A stretch of DNA of 64,000 nucleotides from an uncultured Bacteroidales bacterium. GTDB taxonomy: Bacteria > Bacteroidota > Bacteroidia > Bacteroidales > UBA932. Under the pieces are notes generated by a model that saw only the letters and a program-made list of their open reading frames with translations, had not been told where the DNA came from and made no database searches. Made by a program: the position numbers and the translations under genes. Shown here piece after piece: positions 42,121 to 51,755 of the stretch. How positions within the stretch are numbered: position 1 is the first letter of the stretch; every line of letters starts with the position of its first letter. The stretch spans positions 1-64,000 of the forward strand of contig CAJOKD010000008.1 of the NCBI GenBank assembly GCA_905235085.1, given 5' to 3'.

Positions 42121-43971
42121 TTAAAGTGCTTGCATATCATTCAGTTTCCTGTAATATCCGTCCAGCTCCAGCAGCTCCTCGTGGCGACCCTTCTCCACTA
42201 TCCTTCCTTCGTCCAACACTATGATTTCGTCTGCATTCCGGATAGTGGACAGGCGGTGGGCGATGGCTATCGTAGTTCTGGAGCTCATAAGCCTGTCGAG
42301 GGCCTCCTGTACAGTCTTCTCTGACTCGGTATCGAGAGAGGCGGTGGCTTCGTCCAGGATCAGTATCGGAGGGTTCTTGAGTATCGCCCTGGCTATGCTG
42401 ATACGTTGCCTCTGTCCGCCGGAAAGCTTAACTCCGCGGTCTCCTATGTTAAAACCGTATCCTCCTTCCTTCTCCATTATGAAGTCGTGGGCGTTCGCTA
42501 TCCTGGCAGCCTCCATCACCTGTTCCATAGTGGCGTTCTCGACTCCGAAGGCGATGTTGTTGAAGATGGTGTCGTTGAACAGGATCGATTCCTGGTTGAC
42601 ATTCCCGATGAGGTTGCGAAGGTCCTTAAGCCTAACGTCCCTAAGATCCTTTCCGTCCACTTTGATGGAACCGGAAACAGGGTCGTAGAATCTCGGTATC
42701 AGGTCCACAAGTGTAGTCTTTCCAGCTCCCGAGGCACCTACGATGGCTATCATCTTGCCTTTCGGAATATCCAGGCTTACATCGTCCAGGATCATTTTCT
42801 GGCCATCAGGATAACGGAAACCGACATTGGAGAAAGATATCCTGTCCTCGAACCCGTCCAACGGGATGGGATTCTCCTTTTCCTGTATATAGTTCCCGGC
42901 ATCCAGGATCTTGTTGATCCTCTCCATCGATGCCATTCCCTTCGGTATGGCATATCCAGCCTTCGAGAAGTCCTTGATAGGGTTGATGATGCTGTACAGG
43001 ATCACCATATAGTACAGGAATATCGGGGCGTCGATGACGGAATGTCCCCTCAGGATCAGGTATCCACCGAAAAACAGGGCTATGGTTATGAGGACGGTTC
43101 CCAGGAATTCGCTGACCGGATGGGCGAGGGCCTGCCTCATCGATACCCTCGAACTCTTCTTCCTCATCGATTCGGTGATGGAATCGAACCTGGAGCTCAT
43201 CTTCTTCTCTGCGATGAAGGCTTTGATGACCCTGAGTCCTCCCAAGGTTTCCTCGACCTGCGACATCACATCACTCCACAGGTTCTGTACATCCAGCGAC
43301 TTTCTCTTCAGATTCTTTCCGATGACTCCCATTGCCCAGATCATCACTGGAGCGAAGATGATCGTGAAGGCAGTCATCTGCCAGCTTATGAAGAGCAGGG
43401 CTATGAAGTATATGACGATCAGGATAGGATTCTTGATCAGCATCTCGAGCGAACCCGCCACAGAATTCTCGACTTCCTGGACGTCGCCGCTCATCCTGGC
43501 GATAATGTCACCTTTCTTCTCTTCCGAAAAGAATCCCAGGGGCAGGGAAAGGATCTTGTCGTAGATCTTCATCCGGAGGCTCTTGACGACTCCGGTACGT
43601 ATCGGGATCATCACGGCTGATGAGCCGAAATAGCAGGCTGTCTTCAGCAGTGTCATCACGATGAGGAATATGCACAAGGCCAGCAGGACCTTGATTTCAC
43701 CGAATCTGGCTATGTTCAACTCGAGCAGGGCGTAGACGTTCTGGATGAATCCGTTCCCCATTTCCCTCAGAGGTTTGTGCCAGACCTCGTTCCAGGGCGT
43801 GAAGACATATGCCTTGTCGGTCATCCTGAATAGGATCCTCAGCATCGGGACGATCATCGCGAATGAGAAGATGTTGAAGACCGCCGAGAGGATGTTAAGG
43901 ATAACTGAACCCCAGAGATATTTCTTGAAAGGCGCGATGTACCGCCTCATCATCATTAAGAATCCTTTCAT
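42121..43971 (-). CDS. MsbA-like ABC transporter, fused membrane and ATPase domains
   Basis: 616 residues: a six-helix exporter domain (about 1-340) and an ATPase domain (about 375-616) with Walker A GASGAGKTT, Q-loop GNVNQES, signature LSGGQRQR, Walker B ILILDEATASLD and the H-loop IAHRLST. It should work as a homodimer. MsbA-type members flip lipids such as lipid A, but related exporters carry drugs or peptides. Close packing with envelope genes favours a lipid or glycan-related cargo, by inference. Confidence 0.92.
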   Translation of the reverse strand: MKGFLMMMRRYIAPFKKYLWGSVILNILSAVFNIFSFAMIVPMLRILFRMTDKAYVFTPWNEVWHKPLREMGNGFIQNVYALLELNIARFGEIKVLLALCIFLIVMTLLKTACYFGSSAVMIPIRTGVVKSLRMKIYDKILSLPLGFFSEEKKGDIIARMSGDVQEVENSVAGSLEMLIKNPILIVIYFIALLFISWQMTAFTIIFAPVMIWAMGVIGKNLKRKSLDVQNLWSDVMSQVEETLGGLRVIKAFIAEKKMSSRFDSITESMRKKSSRVSMRQALAHPVSEFLGTVLITIALFFGGYLILRGHSVIDAPIFLYYMVILYSIINPIKDFSKAGYAIPKGMASMERINKILDAGNYIQEKENPIPLDGFEDRISFSNVGFRYPDGQKMILDDVSLDIPKGKMIAIVGASGAGKTTLVDLIPRFYDPVSGSIKVDGKDLRDVRLKDLRNLIGNVNQESILFNDTIFNNIAFGVENATMEQVMEAARIANAHDFIMEKEGGYGFNIGDRGVKLSGGQRQRISIARAILKNPPILILDEATASLDTESEKTVQEALDRLMSSRTTIAIAHRLSTIRNADEIIVLDEGRIVEKGRHEELLELDGYYRKLNDMQAL

Positions 43972-43973
43972 CG

Positions 43974-44978
43974 TCAGAGAATTTTGGTCATCCAGTGGAA
44001 GATGAGGAATATTCTTTTCTTGAAGATTTCATAGTTGATGGTCCAGGCGACGTCGTCCGTCTTGTTGGTGCGCATCGTGATTCCGGAAGTGAACACCACG
44101 CACATCGCTCCGTTGCGGCTGAAAACCCTCTGGTCACCGACTTTCGAATGGAACATCTCCGTGAATCCTTTGCTGCCGTAATAATCGAACCCGAGATCAA
44201 GCCCGAGGCCCTTGCCTTCGTTGGCCCTGCGCAGGTCATAGGAATACTGGCCGTCGCTGAGCATGATGAGGTAGTCTTTCCTGCCTCTGTGGATTGGAGC
44301 CGACGTTCCTCCGAGTATGTCCAGGACCACGACTGTATGTACTTTCGCGGGAGTTATGGTCTCTCCGTTGACCGGATCCTTGAACCTGCCCGCCTTGAGA
44401 GCATTCCAGAAGGCTTCCGCTCCGGCGGAGTCCTTCTCCCTGGCATCCATTGCGACGAATATGACGTTCTTACCGTATATCCTGTCCAGCTGTTTCATCC
44501 TGGCGAACATATCGGCCAGGCTCGTCAGAGCCACGACTCCCGAAGCATTGCTGTCCGCACCCGGAAAGAATTTGCCGTCTATGATGCCGAAGCTGTCGTA
44601 GTGGGCGGTGACGATGGTATACATTTCCTTCAGTCCGGACCGTTTGCCTGGCATAAAGCCTATGATGTTATGCCCGGTCAGGTTTCCAGCCTTGAATGTC
44701 TGGCTCCTGGACCCGCCGATCCGCATCAATCCTGCCGAATCGAAGCGACGCGATATCCAAAAAGCAGCCTCCGAAGCTCCCCGGGTGCCGGTGGCACGTC
44801 CGTTGAAGAGTGTATCGGTCAGATACTCGACCTGATCCTGCAGCTTCTGCTCGCTGATTATCCTCTCTGCGTTCCTTCCGGAGGCGACCATCCTGACCCC
44901 TGTATCCTGGGCGAAGAGTTCCCCCACAGCAAAAGTCAGTGTCAAGGATATCAAAATTTTACTGAAAATCGTCTTCAA
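43974..44978 (-). CDS. M28-like peptidase homologue with degenerate zinc site
   Basis: About 334 residues. No ATG precedes the signal peptide; TTG 44978 gives a good one (KTIFSKILISLTLTFAVGELFAQ). Alternative TTG starts lie at 45011. The M28 fold is evident (TIVTAHYDSFG, FFPGADSNASGVVALTSLA, NVIFVAMDAREKDSAGAEAFW, WTINYEI). By eye alignment, the zinc-bridging Asp before NASG is Ser, the catalytic Glu of the EE pair is Arg (AREKD), and the final His ligand is Asn. It may therefore bind rather than cleave peptides. It heads the six-gene operon, 2 bases before the ABC gene. Confidence 0.8.
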   Translation of the reverse strand: MKTIFSKILISLTLTFAVGELFAQDTGVRMVASGRNAERIISEQKLQDQVEYLTDTLFNGRATGTRGASEAAFWISRRFDSAGLMRIGGSRSQTFKAGNLTGHNIIGFMPGKRSGLKEMYTIVTAHYDSFGIIDGKFFPGADSNASGVVALTSLADMFARMKQLDRIYGKNVIFVAMDAREKDSAGAEAFWNALKAGRFKDPVNGETITPAKVHTVVVLDILGGTSAPIHRGRKDYLIMLSDGQYSYDLRRANEGKGLGLDLGFDYYGSKGFTEMFHSKVGDQRVFSRNGAMCVVFTSGITMRTNKTDDVAWTINYEIFKKRIFLIFHWMTKIL

Positions 44979-44993
44979 GGCACGATAAATGTT

Positions 44994-45001
44994 TATCTTT
45001 G
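44994..45001 (+). promoter_or_regulatory. -7 element for the TPR gene
   Basis: TATCTTTG matches TAnnTTTG; no TTTG is found about 20 bp upstream. Leader of about 45 bases to ATG 45049. Confidence 0.4.
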
Positions 45002-45048
45002 CAATCAACAAAAATACGAATTTTACCCCTAATCGGAAAATAATTTAT

Positions 45049-47079
45049 ATGAAACGACTGGCCATGTCCTTTGTCCTCGCTTTCTCTGTCGTGTTGTCCT
45101 GTTTCGGCCAGTACGACAAGGACGTGTTTATGTTCAGGGGGAGGGCCGCCCTTGCAGAAGGGAAGTATTCCGAAGCCATAAACAATTTCAACATACTTGC
45201 TCGTCTGGACACTACCGATTGCTGGGTGTATTTCTACAGGGGTATCGCGAAATACAATCTCGGTGACCTCAGGGGTGCCCAGAGCGACTTCGATTCTTCC
45301 GTCAGAGTCAATCCCGTATTTACCAACGGCTACCATTTCAGGGCTATAACTCTCAGCCGTACAGGCAAGTACGATGAAGCCTTGTCGGATCTTCAGAGAG
45401 CACTGGAACTCAGGCCCGGAATGGATGGCCTCTATTACAGCCGCGGGGTTACGTATTTCCTCGCCCAGCAGTTCGACAAGGCGGTGGAGGATTTCGACAG
45501 GTACATAAAGAAGGAGCCCAAGGATCCGTCAGCCTATCTGAACAGGGGAGCCACGTTCCTTTTCCTGAACGATACTACCAAAGCCCTGTCCGACTACAAC
45601 AGGGCCATCAAGCTGGACCGCTTCGATCCGGAAGGATACATCAGGCGTGGCAGGGTGTACGCTTTGCAGAAGAATTACAAGGATGCGATAGCGGATATGG
45701 ACAAGGCGATCCAGCTGGATTCGGCGAATACATTCGCGTATTTCAACCGTGCCTTGATGTATTATGAGCAATTCGACTACAATTCCGCGATGGCTGACCT
45801 CAACCGTGTCCTGCGGGACGAGCCCGGGAATGCCCTCACCTTGTATAACCGAAGCTTGATCTCGGCGCAGGTAGGTAATTTCGAAGATGCGCTTGCAGAT
45901 ATGGACCGCGTCATCAACATCAACCCTGAGAATGTGCTGGCATATTACAACAGAGCCTCGTATTTCGTCCAGATGGGAAGGTGGCTGGATGCGTTGGACG
46001 ATTATGACAAGGCCATCGAGCTGTACCCGGACTTCGCCAAGGCGTACCTCAACAGGTCTTACGTGAAGATAATGCTCGGCCGTACAAGGTCTTCGAAGCA
46101 GGACTATGACACTGCGCAGAAGAAGGTAAGGGAGTATCGTGCGAAGAATGCTTCCGATGCCGGCTCCTTCGCTGATACGACCAAGAAATACAGTTCCCTG
46201 ATAGCACTGGACGCCGATTTCGCCAAGAAAGATTTCGATAATGAGCTTCTCCAGAACAGGGACATCAACATCAGGTTGAAACCTCTGTACAAGTTCGGCC
46301 TGTCCGTCGAGCGGGAAAACCGGAATTATGCCCTCCGTTACAGGTATGAAAATCCTCTGATTGACAAGTTCATCTCCGATTCGCCTGTCACTATGGCGGT
46401 CTCCAATTCCGATTCCCTTGCACGACCGGTGTTCGAGCACGGTATCGATGCTTCGCTTTACGGTGATTCATACCTTGCCGCCGGAGACCCGAAATCCCTC
46501 ACGGATGCTGACAGGTCCTTCATACGCGGCCTTTACAGTGTCCAGTCCAAGCAGTTCGCACAGGCTCTGAACTACTTTGACGAAGCGGTAAACGCGTCTG
46601 CCCAGGGGAAGTATTCAGAATATTATAAGGCATTCTACCATATCAACAGAGGAGTACTGAGGGCTGAGATGATAGATTTCATATCGTCCATAGAGAACAA
46701 CGTACAGACCCTTACGATGGATGACAAAGGCACCACCCGCGCCCGCGTCAGGGACCAGGTCAGCCGCACATACGACTATTCGGAGGCTATCGAAGATATG
46801 CTTGCGGCGGACAGGCTCCTTCCTGGGGTCCCTTATGTGTATTTCAATCTAGGCAACCTGTACTGCTTGTCATCCAAATTCGTCGAATCCGTCGACAATT
46901 ATACCAAGGCTATCAGCCTGTTCCCTTATATGGGTGATGCGTATTATAACCGCGGCCTTGTCCTCATATACCTGAAAGACAAGGAGAAAGGTTGTATCGA
47001 CCTGTCCAGGGCAGGGGAGCTCGGAGTATCCGATGCGTACAGCGTCATATCCAAATACTGTGAGGAGGAGAAACAGTAA
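45049..47079 (+). CDS. exported TPR-repeat protein
   Basis: 676 residues from ATG 45049 (signal peptide MKRLAMSFVLAFSVVLSCFGQ); an earlier start adds 20 residues ahead of it. At least nine consecutive tetratricopeptide repeats of 34 residues fill about 25-370, with the W4-L7-G8-Y11-A20-P32 pattern (for example YEALSDLQRALELRPGMDGL). A less regular region (370-490) and two or three further repeats near 495-676 follow. It is a periplasmic scaffold for protein interactions. The stop overlaps the next start (TAATG). Confidence 0.87.
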   Translation: MKRLAMSFVLAFSVVLSCFGQYDKDVFMFRGRAALAEGKYSEAINNFNILARLDTTDCWVYFYRGIAKYNLGDLRGAQSDFDSSVRVNPVFTNGYHFRAITLSRTGKYDEALSDLQRALELRPGMDGLYYSRGVTYFLAQQFDKAVEDFDRYIKKEPKDPSAYLNRGATFLFLNDTTKALSDYNRAIKLDRFDPEGYIRRGRVYALQKNYKDAIADMDKAIQLDSANTFAYFNRALMYYEQFDYNSAMADLNRVLRDEPGNALTLYNRSLISAQVGNFEDALADMDRVININPENVLAYYNRASYFVQMGRWLDALDDYDKAIELYPDFAKAYLNRSYVKIMLGRTRSSKQDYDTAQKKVREYRAKNASDAGSFADTTKKYSSLIALDADFAKKDFDNELLQNRDINIRLKPLYKFGLSVERENRNYALRYRYENPLIDKFISDSPVTMAVSNSDSLARPVFEHGIDASLYGDSYLAAGDPKSLTDADRSFIRGLYSVQSKQFAQALNYFDEAVNASAQGKYSEYYKAFYHINRGVLRAEMIDFISSIENNVQTLTMDDKGTTRARVRDQVSRTYDYSEAIEDMLAADRLLPGVPYVYFNLGNLYCLSSKFVESVDNYTKAISLFPYMGDAYYNRGLVLIYLKDKEKGCIDLSRAGELGVSDAYSVISKYCEEEKQ

Positions 47080-47915
47080 TGCTCAAGTTTCTAAGTCTTT
47101 CCAGCGGCAGCTGCGGTAATTGCTATTTCCTTTCAGACGGGAAGTCTGGCCTCCTCATAGATGCCGGTGTCAGCGTACGCCGTTTGAAAAGGATCCTGAT
47201 GGAACACGGCCTCGGCCTGGATTCATTCCAGGCGATACTTGTCACTCACGACCATCTGGACCATATCCGCCACCTGGGCTCTTACTGCAAGCATCTCAAG
47301 AAACCTGTTTATACGACACATACTCTCAGGATAGCGCTCCTGAACCATACTTTTACGATGGATTACATAGGCGGATGCTGCAGCGAGATTCCTGAAGGAA
47401 CTCCTTGCCGGATCCCCCTCGGCGCTGATGTCCCGGAAGGGGAGTGCCCGGTTGTGAGCTGTTTCGTCGTACCCCACGATGCCACACAGACCGTCGGATA
47501 TTTCATCGAGTGGGGTGGGCGCAGGTTCTTCCTGATGACAGATGCCGGACGTGTGACGGATGAAGCCCTGGCGCTGGCCGGCCGGGCCGATGCAGTGGTC
47601 ATCGAATCCAACTATGACCCCGGTATGTTGATCGGAGGGCCGTATACCCACGAACTGAAGATGCGTATATGCCAGGGAAACGGACATTTGAGCAACGATG
47701 AGTGCGCTTCTGCGATAACGGTATTCTGGCACCAGGGACTGAAGCATATCTTCCTATGTCACCTTAGTGAGAACAACAATACTCCGACCTTGGCATTTTC
47801 GGCTGCTGCGGACGCCCTCCGTTCCATTCCTGCAGGAGTTGGCCTGACAGCAAAGGATGTGACCTGCCTGCAGGCTCTTCCGCGCAGCACGCCGTCGGCT
47901 ATGTTTGAACTTTAA
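47079..47915 (+). CDS. YycJ/WalJ-like metallo-beta-lactamase-fold hydrolase
   Basis: 278 residues. Motifs: FLSLSSGSCGNCYFL, the metal site LVTHDHLDHIRHLG, VVPHDATQTVGYFIEWGG, FLMTDAGRV, VIESNYDPGML, and LCHLSENNNTPTLA. This matches the YycJ (WalJ) group, probable exonucleases or phosphodiesterases linked in other phyla to replication and cell-wall control. Translationally coupled to the TPR gene by a TAATG overlap. Confidence 0.9.
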   Translation: MLKFLSLSSGSCGNCYFLSDGKSGLLIDAGVSVRRLKRILMEHGLGLDSFQAILVTHDHLDHIRHLGSYCKHLKKPVYTTHTLRIALLNHTFTMDYIGGCCSEIPEGTPCRIPLGADVPEGECPVVSCFVVPHDATQTVGYFIEWGGRRFFLMTDAGRVTDEALALAGRADAVVIESNYDPGMLIGGPYTHELKMRICQGNGHLSNDECASAITVFWHQGLKHIFLCHLSENNNTPTLAFSAAADALRSIPAGVGLTAKDVTCLQALPRSTPSAMFEL

Positions 47916-47931
47916 ATACCTGGAAATCAAT

Positions 47932-49260
47932 ATGAAACTCCGATTTCTGATGGCGGTGCTCGTATCCGCTGCCTTCCTTCCACAATCCAAGGCCTCTCCA
48001 GTTGATTTCAGCAGGACATTGCGCCTGGATTACATATTCAGCGGGACGGCGACGGATCAGGAAATATCGCTTTCCGGTCTCTGCTCGATCGAAGGATGGG
48101 CCGGCAGGCGGAACCATCTCGATACTGTTCCACTGAAGGGAAACGGACAGGTGGAGGTGAAGGTCAAATCCCCCGGCTCCGATGTCTATGACTTGACAGT
48201 CTATATGATGTCGTTCTCTACTCTGTTCCAGGAATGGCAGGCTACGGAGGAGGCTACCAGGGTCAGGAAATCATTCGAGAACGTATTCCTGGTCCCGATG
48301 CCGTCCGGTAGGGCGCAGGTGACTGTCAGGCTCTTCGATTTCTATGGCGCCGAATCCTGCAGTCTCGTCCACGAAGTGGATCCGGAAGACATCCTGATAC
48401 GTCCGGTAGGGAAGGTCCCTCCACCGCATCGCTGGATTTGGAAAGGCGGCGGAAGCCTTGACGGTGACCTCGGTGAGGATGAGAGGATCGACATAGCCAT
48501 CGTTGCAGAGGGATATTCCGATTCCGAGTTGGATTTGTTCCTGGATGACGCCCGCACCGCTATGGAAAGCCTGTTCGCCCACGAGCCTTTCACCTCAAGG
48601 AAAGATTGCTTCAACATAGTATGCGTGGAGGTTCCTTCGGCGGACAGCGGAGTCAGCGTTCCTCGGGAAGGAATATGGAAGGACACTGCAGTAGGCTCCC
48701 ATTTCGACACCTTCTATTCGGACCGTTACCTTACTACCCTGAATCTGTTCAAACTCCACGACCTCCTTGCGGGGATCCCGTATGAACATATCATCATCCT
48801 GGCCAATACCGATACCTACGGTGGCGGAGGAATATACAACTCATATACCCTCACCACCGCCCATCACAGCGGCTTCAAACCGGTGGTGGTCCACGAGTTC
48901 GGACACAGTTTCGCCGGTCTTGCCGACGAGTATTACTATGATGACCAGTACAGTCAGTACTACAACGCGTCAACCGAACCGTGGGAACAGAACATCACGA
49001 CTATGGTGGATCTCGGTTCCAAGTGGCAGGATATGGTAGGGAAGTCCTATCCACTTACCTGCACTCCGGTGGATTGGAAGGGAAAGGATGAGAAAACCGC
49101 CCTCGAGGTGGAAATCGGAATTCTCGAAGGCGGTGGATATATGTCCAAAGGTGTCTGGCGCGGCTCTCAGGATTGCAGGATGAAGACCAATTCCTATCCT
49201 GCTTTTTGCCCGGTATGCCGCAGGGCCATAGACCGGATGATAGATTTCTATACCCGGTAG
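47932..49260 (+). CDS. M64 family metallopeptidase (IgA-peptidase-like)
   Basis: 442 residues from ATG 47932 (MKLRFLMAVLVSAAFLPQSKA signal peptide). An N-terminal beta domain (about 25-150) precedes the M64 catalytic domain, which contains the zinc motif VVVHEFGHSFAGLADEY (HExxHxxxxxxxE pattern) and DIAIVAEGYSD. Named after a clostridial IgA protease; actual substrates in Bacteroidales are unknown. Probably exported. Confidence 0.9.
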   Translation: MKLRFLMAVLVSAAFLPQSKASPVDFSRTLRLDYIFSGTATDQEISLSGLCSIEGWAGRRNHLDTVPLKGNGQVEVKVKSPGSDVYDLTVYMMSFSTLFQEWQATEEATRVRKSFENVFLVPMPSGRAQVTVRLFDFYGAESCSLVHEVDPEDILIRPVGKVPPPHRWIWKGGGSLDGDLGEDERIDIAIVAEGYSDSELDLFLDDARTAMESLFAHEPFTSRKDCFNIVCVEVPSADSGVSVPREGIWKDTAVGSHFDTFYSDRYLTTLNLFKLHDLLAGIPYEHIIILANTDTYGGGGIYNSYTLTTAHHSGFKPVVVHEFGHSFAGLADEYYYDDQYSQYYNASTEPWEQNITTMVDLGSKWQDMVGKSYPLTCTPVDWKGKDEKTALEVEIGILEGGGYMSKGVWRGSQDCRMKTNSYPAFCPVCRRAIDRMIDFYTR

Positions 49261-49273
49261 AGGTAATCCTTCA

Positions 49274-49885
49274 CTAGTACAGTTTGGAACTGACGACCGT
49301 GCTGACGAAGTTCATGCTGACGGTCGGTTCGAAGCGGGCCACGACATTCCCGTTGCGGTCGACAAGGAACTTCGTGAAATTCCATTTGATGTCGCTCTTC
49401 GAGGCGTAGTCCGGGTCCTGCTTCTTGAGCATCTCGTCCATAAAACTGGCACTTTCACCGTTGCCGAATCCTTTGAAGCCTTGCTTTGACTTCAGGAACT
49501 TGAACAGAGGACTCTGATCATCGCCGTTGACATCCACCTTGTCGAACTGAGGGAAGGTGGTGTTGTACTTCTCCGTGCAGAATTCGTGGATGCTGAGGAT
49601 GCTTCCGGGAGCCTGCTCGCCGAACTGGTTGCAAGGGAAATCCAGGATTACCAGTCCCTTGTCCTTGAATTTTTCGTACATCTTCTGAAGTTCCTCATAC
49701 TGAGGCGTGAAGCCGCACTTGGTCGCGGTATTCACGATTAGGAGAACCTTGCCCTTGTACTGTGATAGGGATACGTCGTTGCCCTCCATATCCTTGACCT
49801 TGAAATCATATATTCCCTGGGCATTGAGAGAGGCTGCCAGGCAGAGTGAAGCTGCCAATGCAGCTATGGTCCTGATGAGTTTCAT
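49274..49885 (-). CDS. exported glutathione-peroxidase-family thiol peroxidase
   Basis: 203 residues. Signal peptide (ends SLNAQ). Peroxidatic Cys in [16 protein letters not shown], conserved Gln in [12 protein letters not shown] and Trp in [10 protein letters not shown]. Cys-type members usually use thioredoxin rather than glutathione. Location would be periplasmic. ATG 49885 overlaps the stop of the upstream aminotransferase gene (ATGA). Confidence 0.93.
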   Translation of the reverse strand: MKLIRTIAALAASLCLAASLNAQGIYDFKVKDMEGNDVSLSQYKGKVLLIVNTATKCGFTPQYEELQKMYEKFKDKGLVILDFPCNQFGEQAPGSILSIHEFCTEKYNTTFPQFDKVDVNGDDQSPLFKFLKSKQGFKGFGNGESASFMDEMLKKQDPDYASKSDIKWNFTKFLVDRNGNVVARFEPTVSMNFVSTVVSSKLY

Positions 49886-51165
49886 ATCTTATTGTTTTGA
49901 TTGTTATTATTCAAATTTGAGTCCAGAAGTCGTCTCAGGCCGGTACATATCCTTTCCAAGCCTTCCTTGAGACGTGCACGCGGGCAGGCCAGATTGATTC
50001 TCATAAATCCGTCGAGTCCGTACATCTTGCCGCCGTTGATCCATACCTTATCCTTCAGAATCAGTTCTTTTTCGATCTCGAGGGCCTGCATCGGCAGGGC
50101 GGTGACGTCTATCCAGGCCAGGTAGGTGCCTTCGAGTTTGCTGACGGGAATCTCCGGAAGCTTCCGGGCGAAGGTGTCCACCAGGAGGTCGTAATTGCCT
50201 TTCAGGTAGGAGCAAAGTTCATTCAGCCAAGGCTCCCCTTCGTTGTACGCTGCCTGGAGAGCCAGGACGCCGAAAGGATTGAGGTCGCAGTGTTCCCAGA
50301 TATTCAATACTTTGTCTATCAGCTTTTTCCATTCTGGATTGCTGGTGATTATATTGGATATTCCGAGTCCTGCGATGTTGAATGACTTGCTCGGGGAATT
50401 CATCGTTATCGTATTCTCCTGGTCTATCGTCGCCATCGGTGTGAAGTGGTAGCCTGGCATTTCAAGCTCGCAGTGGATCTCGTCGCTGATTATTACCACA
50501 CCGTTCCGGCGGCATATGTCTGCGACCTTCCGGAGGTCTTCCTTGGGCCATACGCGGCCGCAGGGATTGTGGGGGTTGCAGAAGAGAAGGACTTTGGCCA
50601 TCGGGTCGGCTGCCTTCTTCTCCAGGTCGTCGAAGTTGATGTACCAGGTAGCCTGGTCGCCTTCAGTGTCGTATATCAGTTCGTTGACTGAGAGTTCGCA
50701 GCCGCAGTTTCGTGCCGTGGAGAAGAAGCAATTGTAGGCGGGACTCTGGATGATCATCTTGGGAAGCTCACCGTTTGGACCCCGGCCGAGATCCTTCCTC
50801 TCCACGACCTCGCCGTTCCCGTCCACCTTGAACCGCGTCAGGGCGGTGACTACGATGGACATTCCCGGCACGATGCCGTCCACAGGGATGTACCAGTCCT
50901 TTTCCGTATGCCAGCCGCGCCTCCGTTCCCACCAGTCTATAGCAGACTCGTAGTAGCTGTCAGGAATATGGGTGTAGCCGAATACTCCGTGGGCGATTCT
51001 CTCCTCGAGCACCTTGCGGATAGGCGGAGCGGCCTTGAAATCCATATCCGCCACCCAGAGAGGAATCACATCTTCGTCTATCGGCCCTGCCGGACTTTCT
51101 GCATCCCACTTGACGCAGTTCGTTCCGCGCCTGTCCAGCATCTCCTCAAAATCGTATTGTCCCAT
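49882..51165 (-). CDS. MalY/PatB-like PLP-dependent cystathionine beta-lyase/aminotransferase
   Basis: 427 residues of fold-type I. Motifs: [14 protein letters not shown] (MalY hallmark), [42 protein letters not shown], and the PLP lysine in [13 protein letters not shown]. Such enzymes cleave C-S bonds of cystathionine or cysteine, making pyruvate, ammonia and a thiol. The final ten residues are Asn-rich (NLNNNNQNN) and look like tail drift. Coupled to the peroxidase gene. Confidence 0.92.
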   Translation of the reverse strand: MGQYDFEEMLDRRGTNCVKWDAESPAGPIDEDVIPLWVADMDFKAAPPIRKVLEERIAHGVFGYTHIPDSYYESAIDWWERRRGWHTEKDWYIPVDGIVPGMSIVVTALTRFKVDGNGEVVERKDLGRGPNGELPKMIIQSPAYNCFFSTARNCGCELSVNELIYDTEGDQATWYINFDDLEKKAADPMAKVLLFCNPHNPCGRVWPKEDLRKVADICRRNGVVIISDEIHCELEMPGYHFTPMATIDQENTITMNSPSKSFNIAGLGISNIITSNPEWKKLIDKVLNIWEHCDLNPFGVLALQAAYNEGEPWLNELCSYLKGNYDLLVDTFARKLPEIPVSKLEGTYLAWIDVTALPMQALEIEKELILKDKVWINGGKMYGLDGFMRINLACPRARLKEGLERICTGLRRLLDSNLNNNNQNNKI

Positions 51166-51284
51166 ATCCTTCTTGAATATTCTTCAAAATGCTAATATAG
51201 TGTTTTTTGTCCAAATATGATTATCGCACGAATCTTGCTATATTTGTTACCGGTTACTGATGTATGTATTTAAAAATGATTGAT

Positions 51285-51746
51285 ATGAAACGATTTCTAC
51301 TCTTGCCGGCCGTCCTGGTACTGACATTGGCCGGATGCTCGAGTTCCAGGAATGCCGTGTCACGCTCCGGCAATAATACTGTGTACGACGGGTATTCTCA
51401 CGTCAGTAATGATGCCAATATCCATTCTATCTCTACATTGGATGAAGAGAGGACCAAGAATCGTGTCTATAAATCCATCTACGATATGCTGGTTGGCGAA
51501 GTCGCGGGAGTCCGTGTGGAAATGACCGGCAGCAATTCCGCCAATATCTACATCCGGGGCAAGAACTCCATAGTCGGCAGTTCCCAGCCTCTCTTCGTCG
51601 TGGATGGCTCCGAAGTGACAGACATTTCCTACCTGAATCCCAATGATGTGGAAAGGATCGACGTCCTGAAGGATGCTTCCGCTTCGATGTACGGTGTCCG
51701 CGGAGCAAACGGCGTGATCGTGATCACCACGAAGCACGGAAGGTAG
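51285..51746 (+). CDS. free-standing TonB-receptor plug-domain lipoprotein
   Basis: 153 residues from ATG 51285. Lipoprotein cysteine 18 (LTLAGCSSSR). The rest is a lone SusC-type plug: DMLVGEVAGVRVEMTG, IYIRGKNSIVGSSQPLFVVDG, DVERIDVLKDASASMYGVRGANGVIVITTKHG, and then a stop. There is no beta-barrel and no downstream barrel gene, since the next gene is convergent. It could be a relic, or a real protein that occupies or signals to receptors or TonB. A TATATTTG promoter-like element lies at 51239-51246. Confidence 0.85.
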   Translation: MKRFLLLPAVLVLTLAGCSSSRNAVSRSGNNTVYDGYSHVSNDANIHSISTLDEERTKNRVYKSIYDMLVGEVAGVRVEMTGSNSANIYIRGKNSIVGSSQPLFVVDGSEVTDISYLNPNDVERIDVLKDASASMYGVRGANGVIVITTKHGR

Positions 51747-51755
51747 ACCGTAACC

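Noticed and set aside
42406..43620. 404-codon plus-strand frame opposite the ABC exporter
   Set aside because: Antisense of a clearly coding gene with all ABC motifs; no recognisable protein features.
43995..45032. 345-codon plus-strand frame opposite the M28-like gene
   Set aside because: Antisense; the M28 reading has a signal peptide, fold motifs and operon context, while this frame has none.
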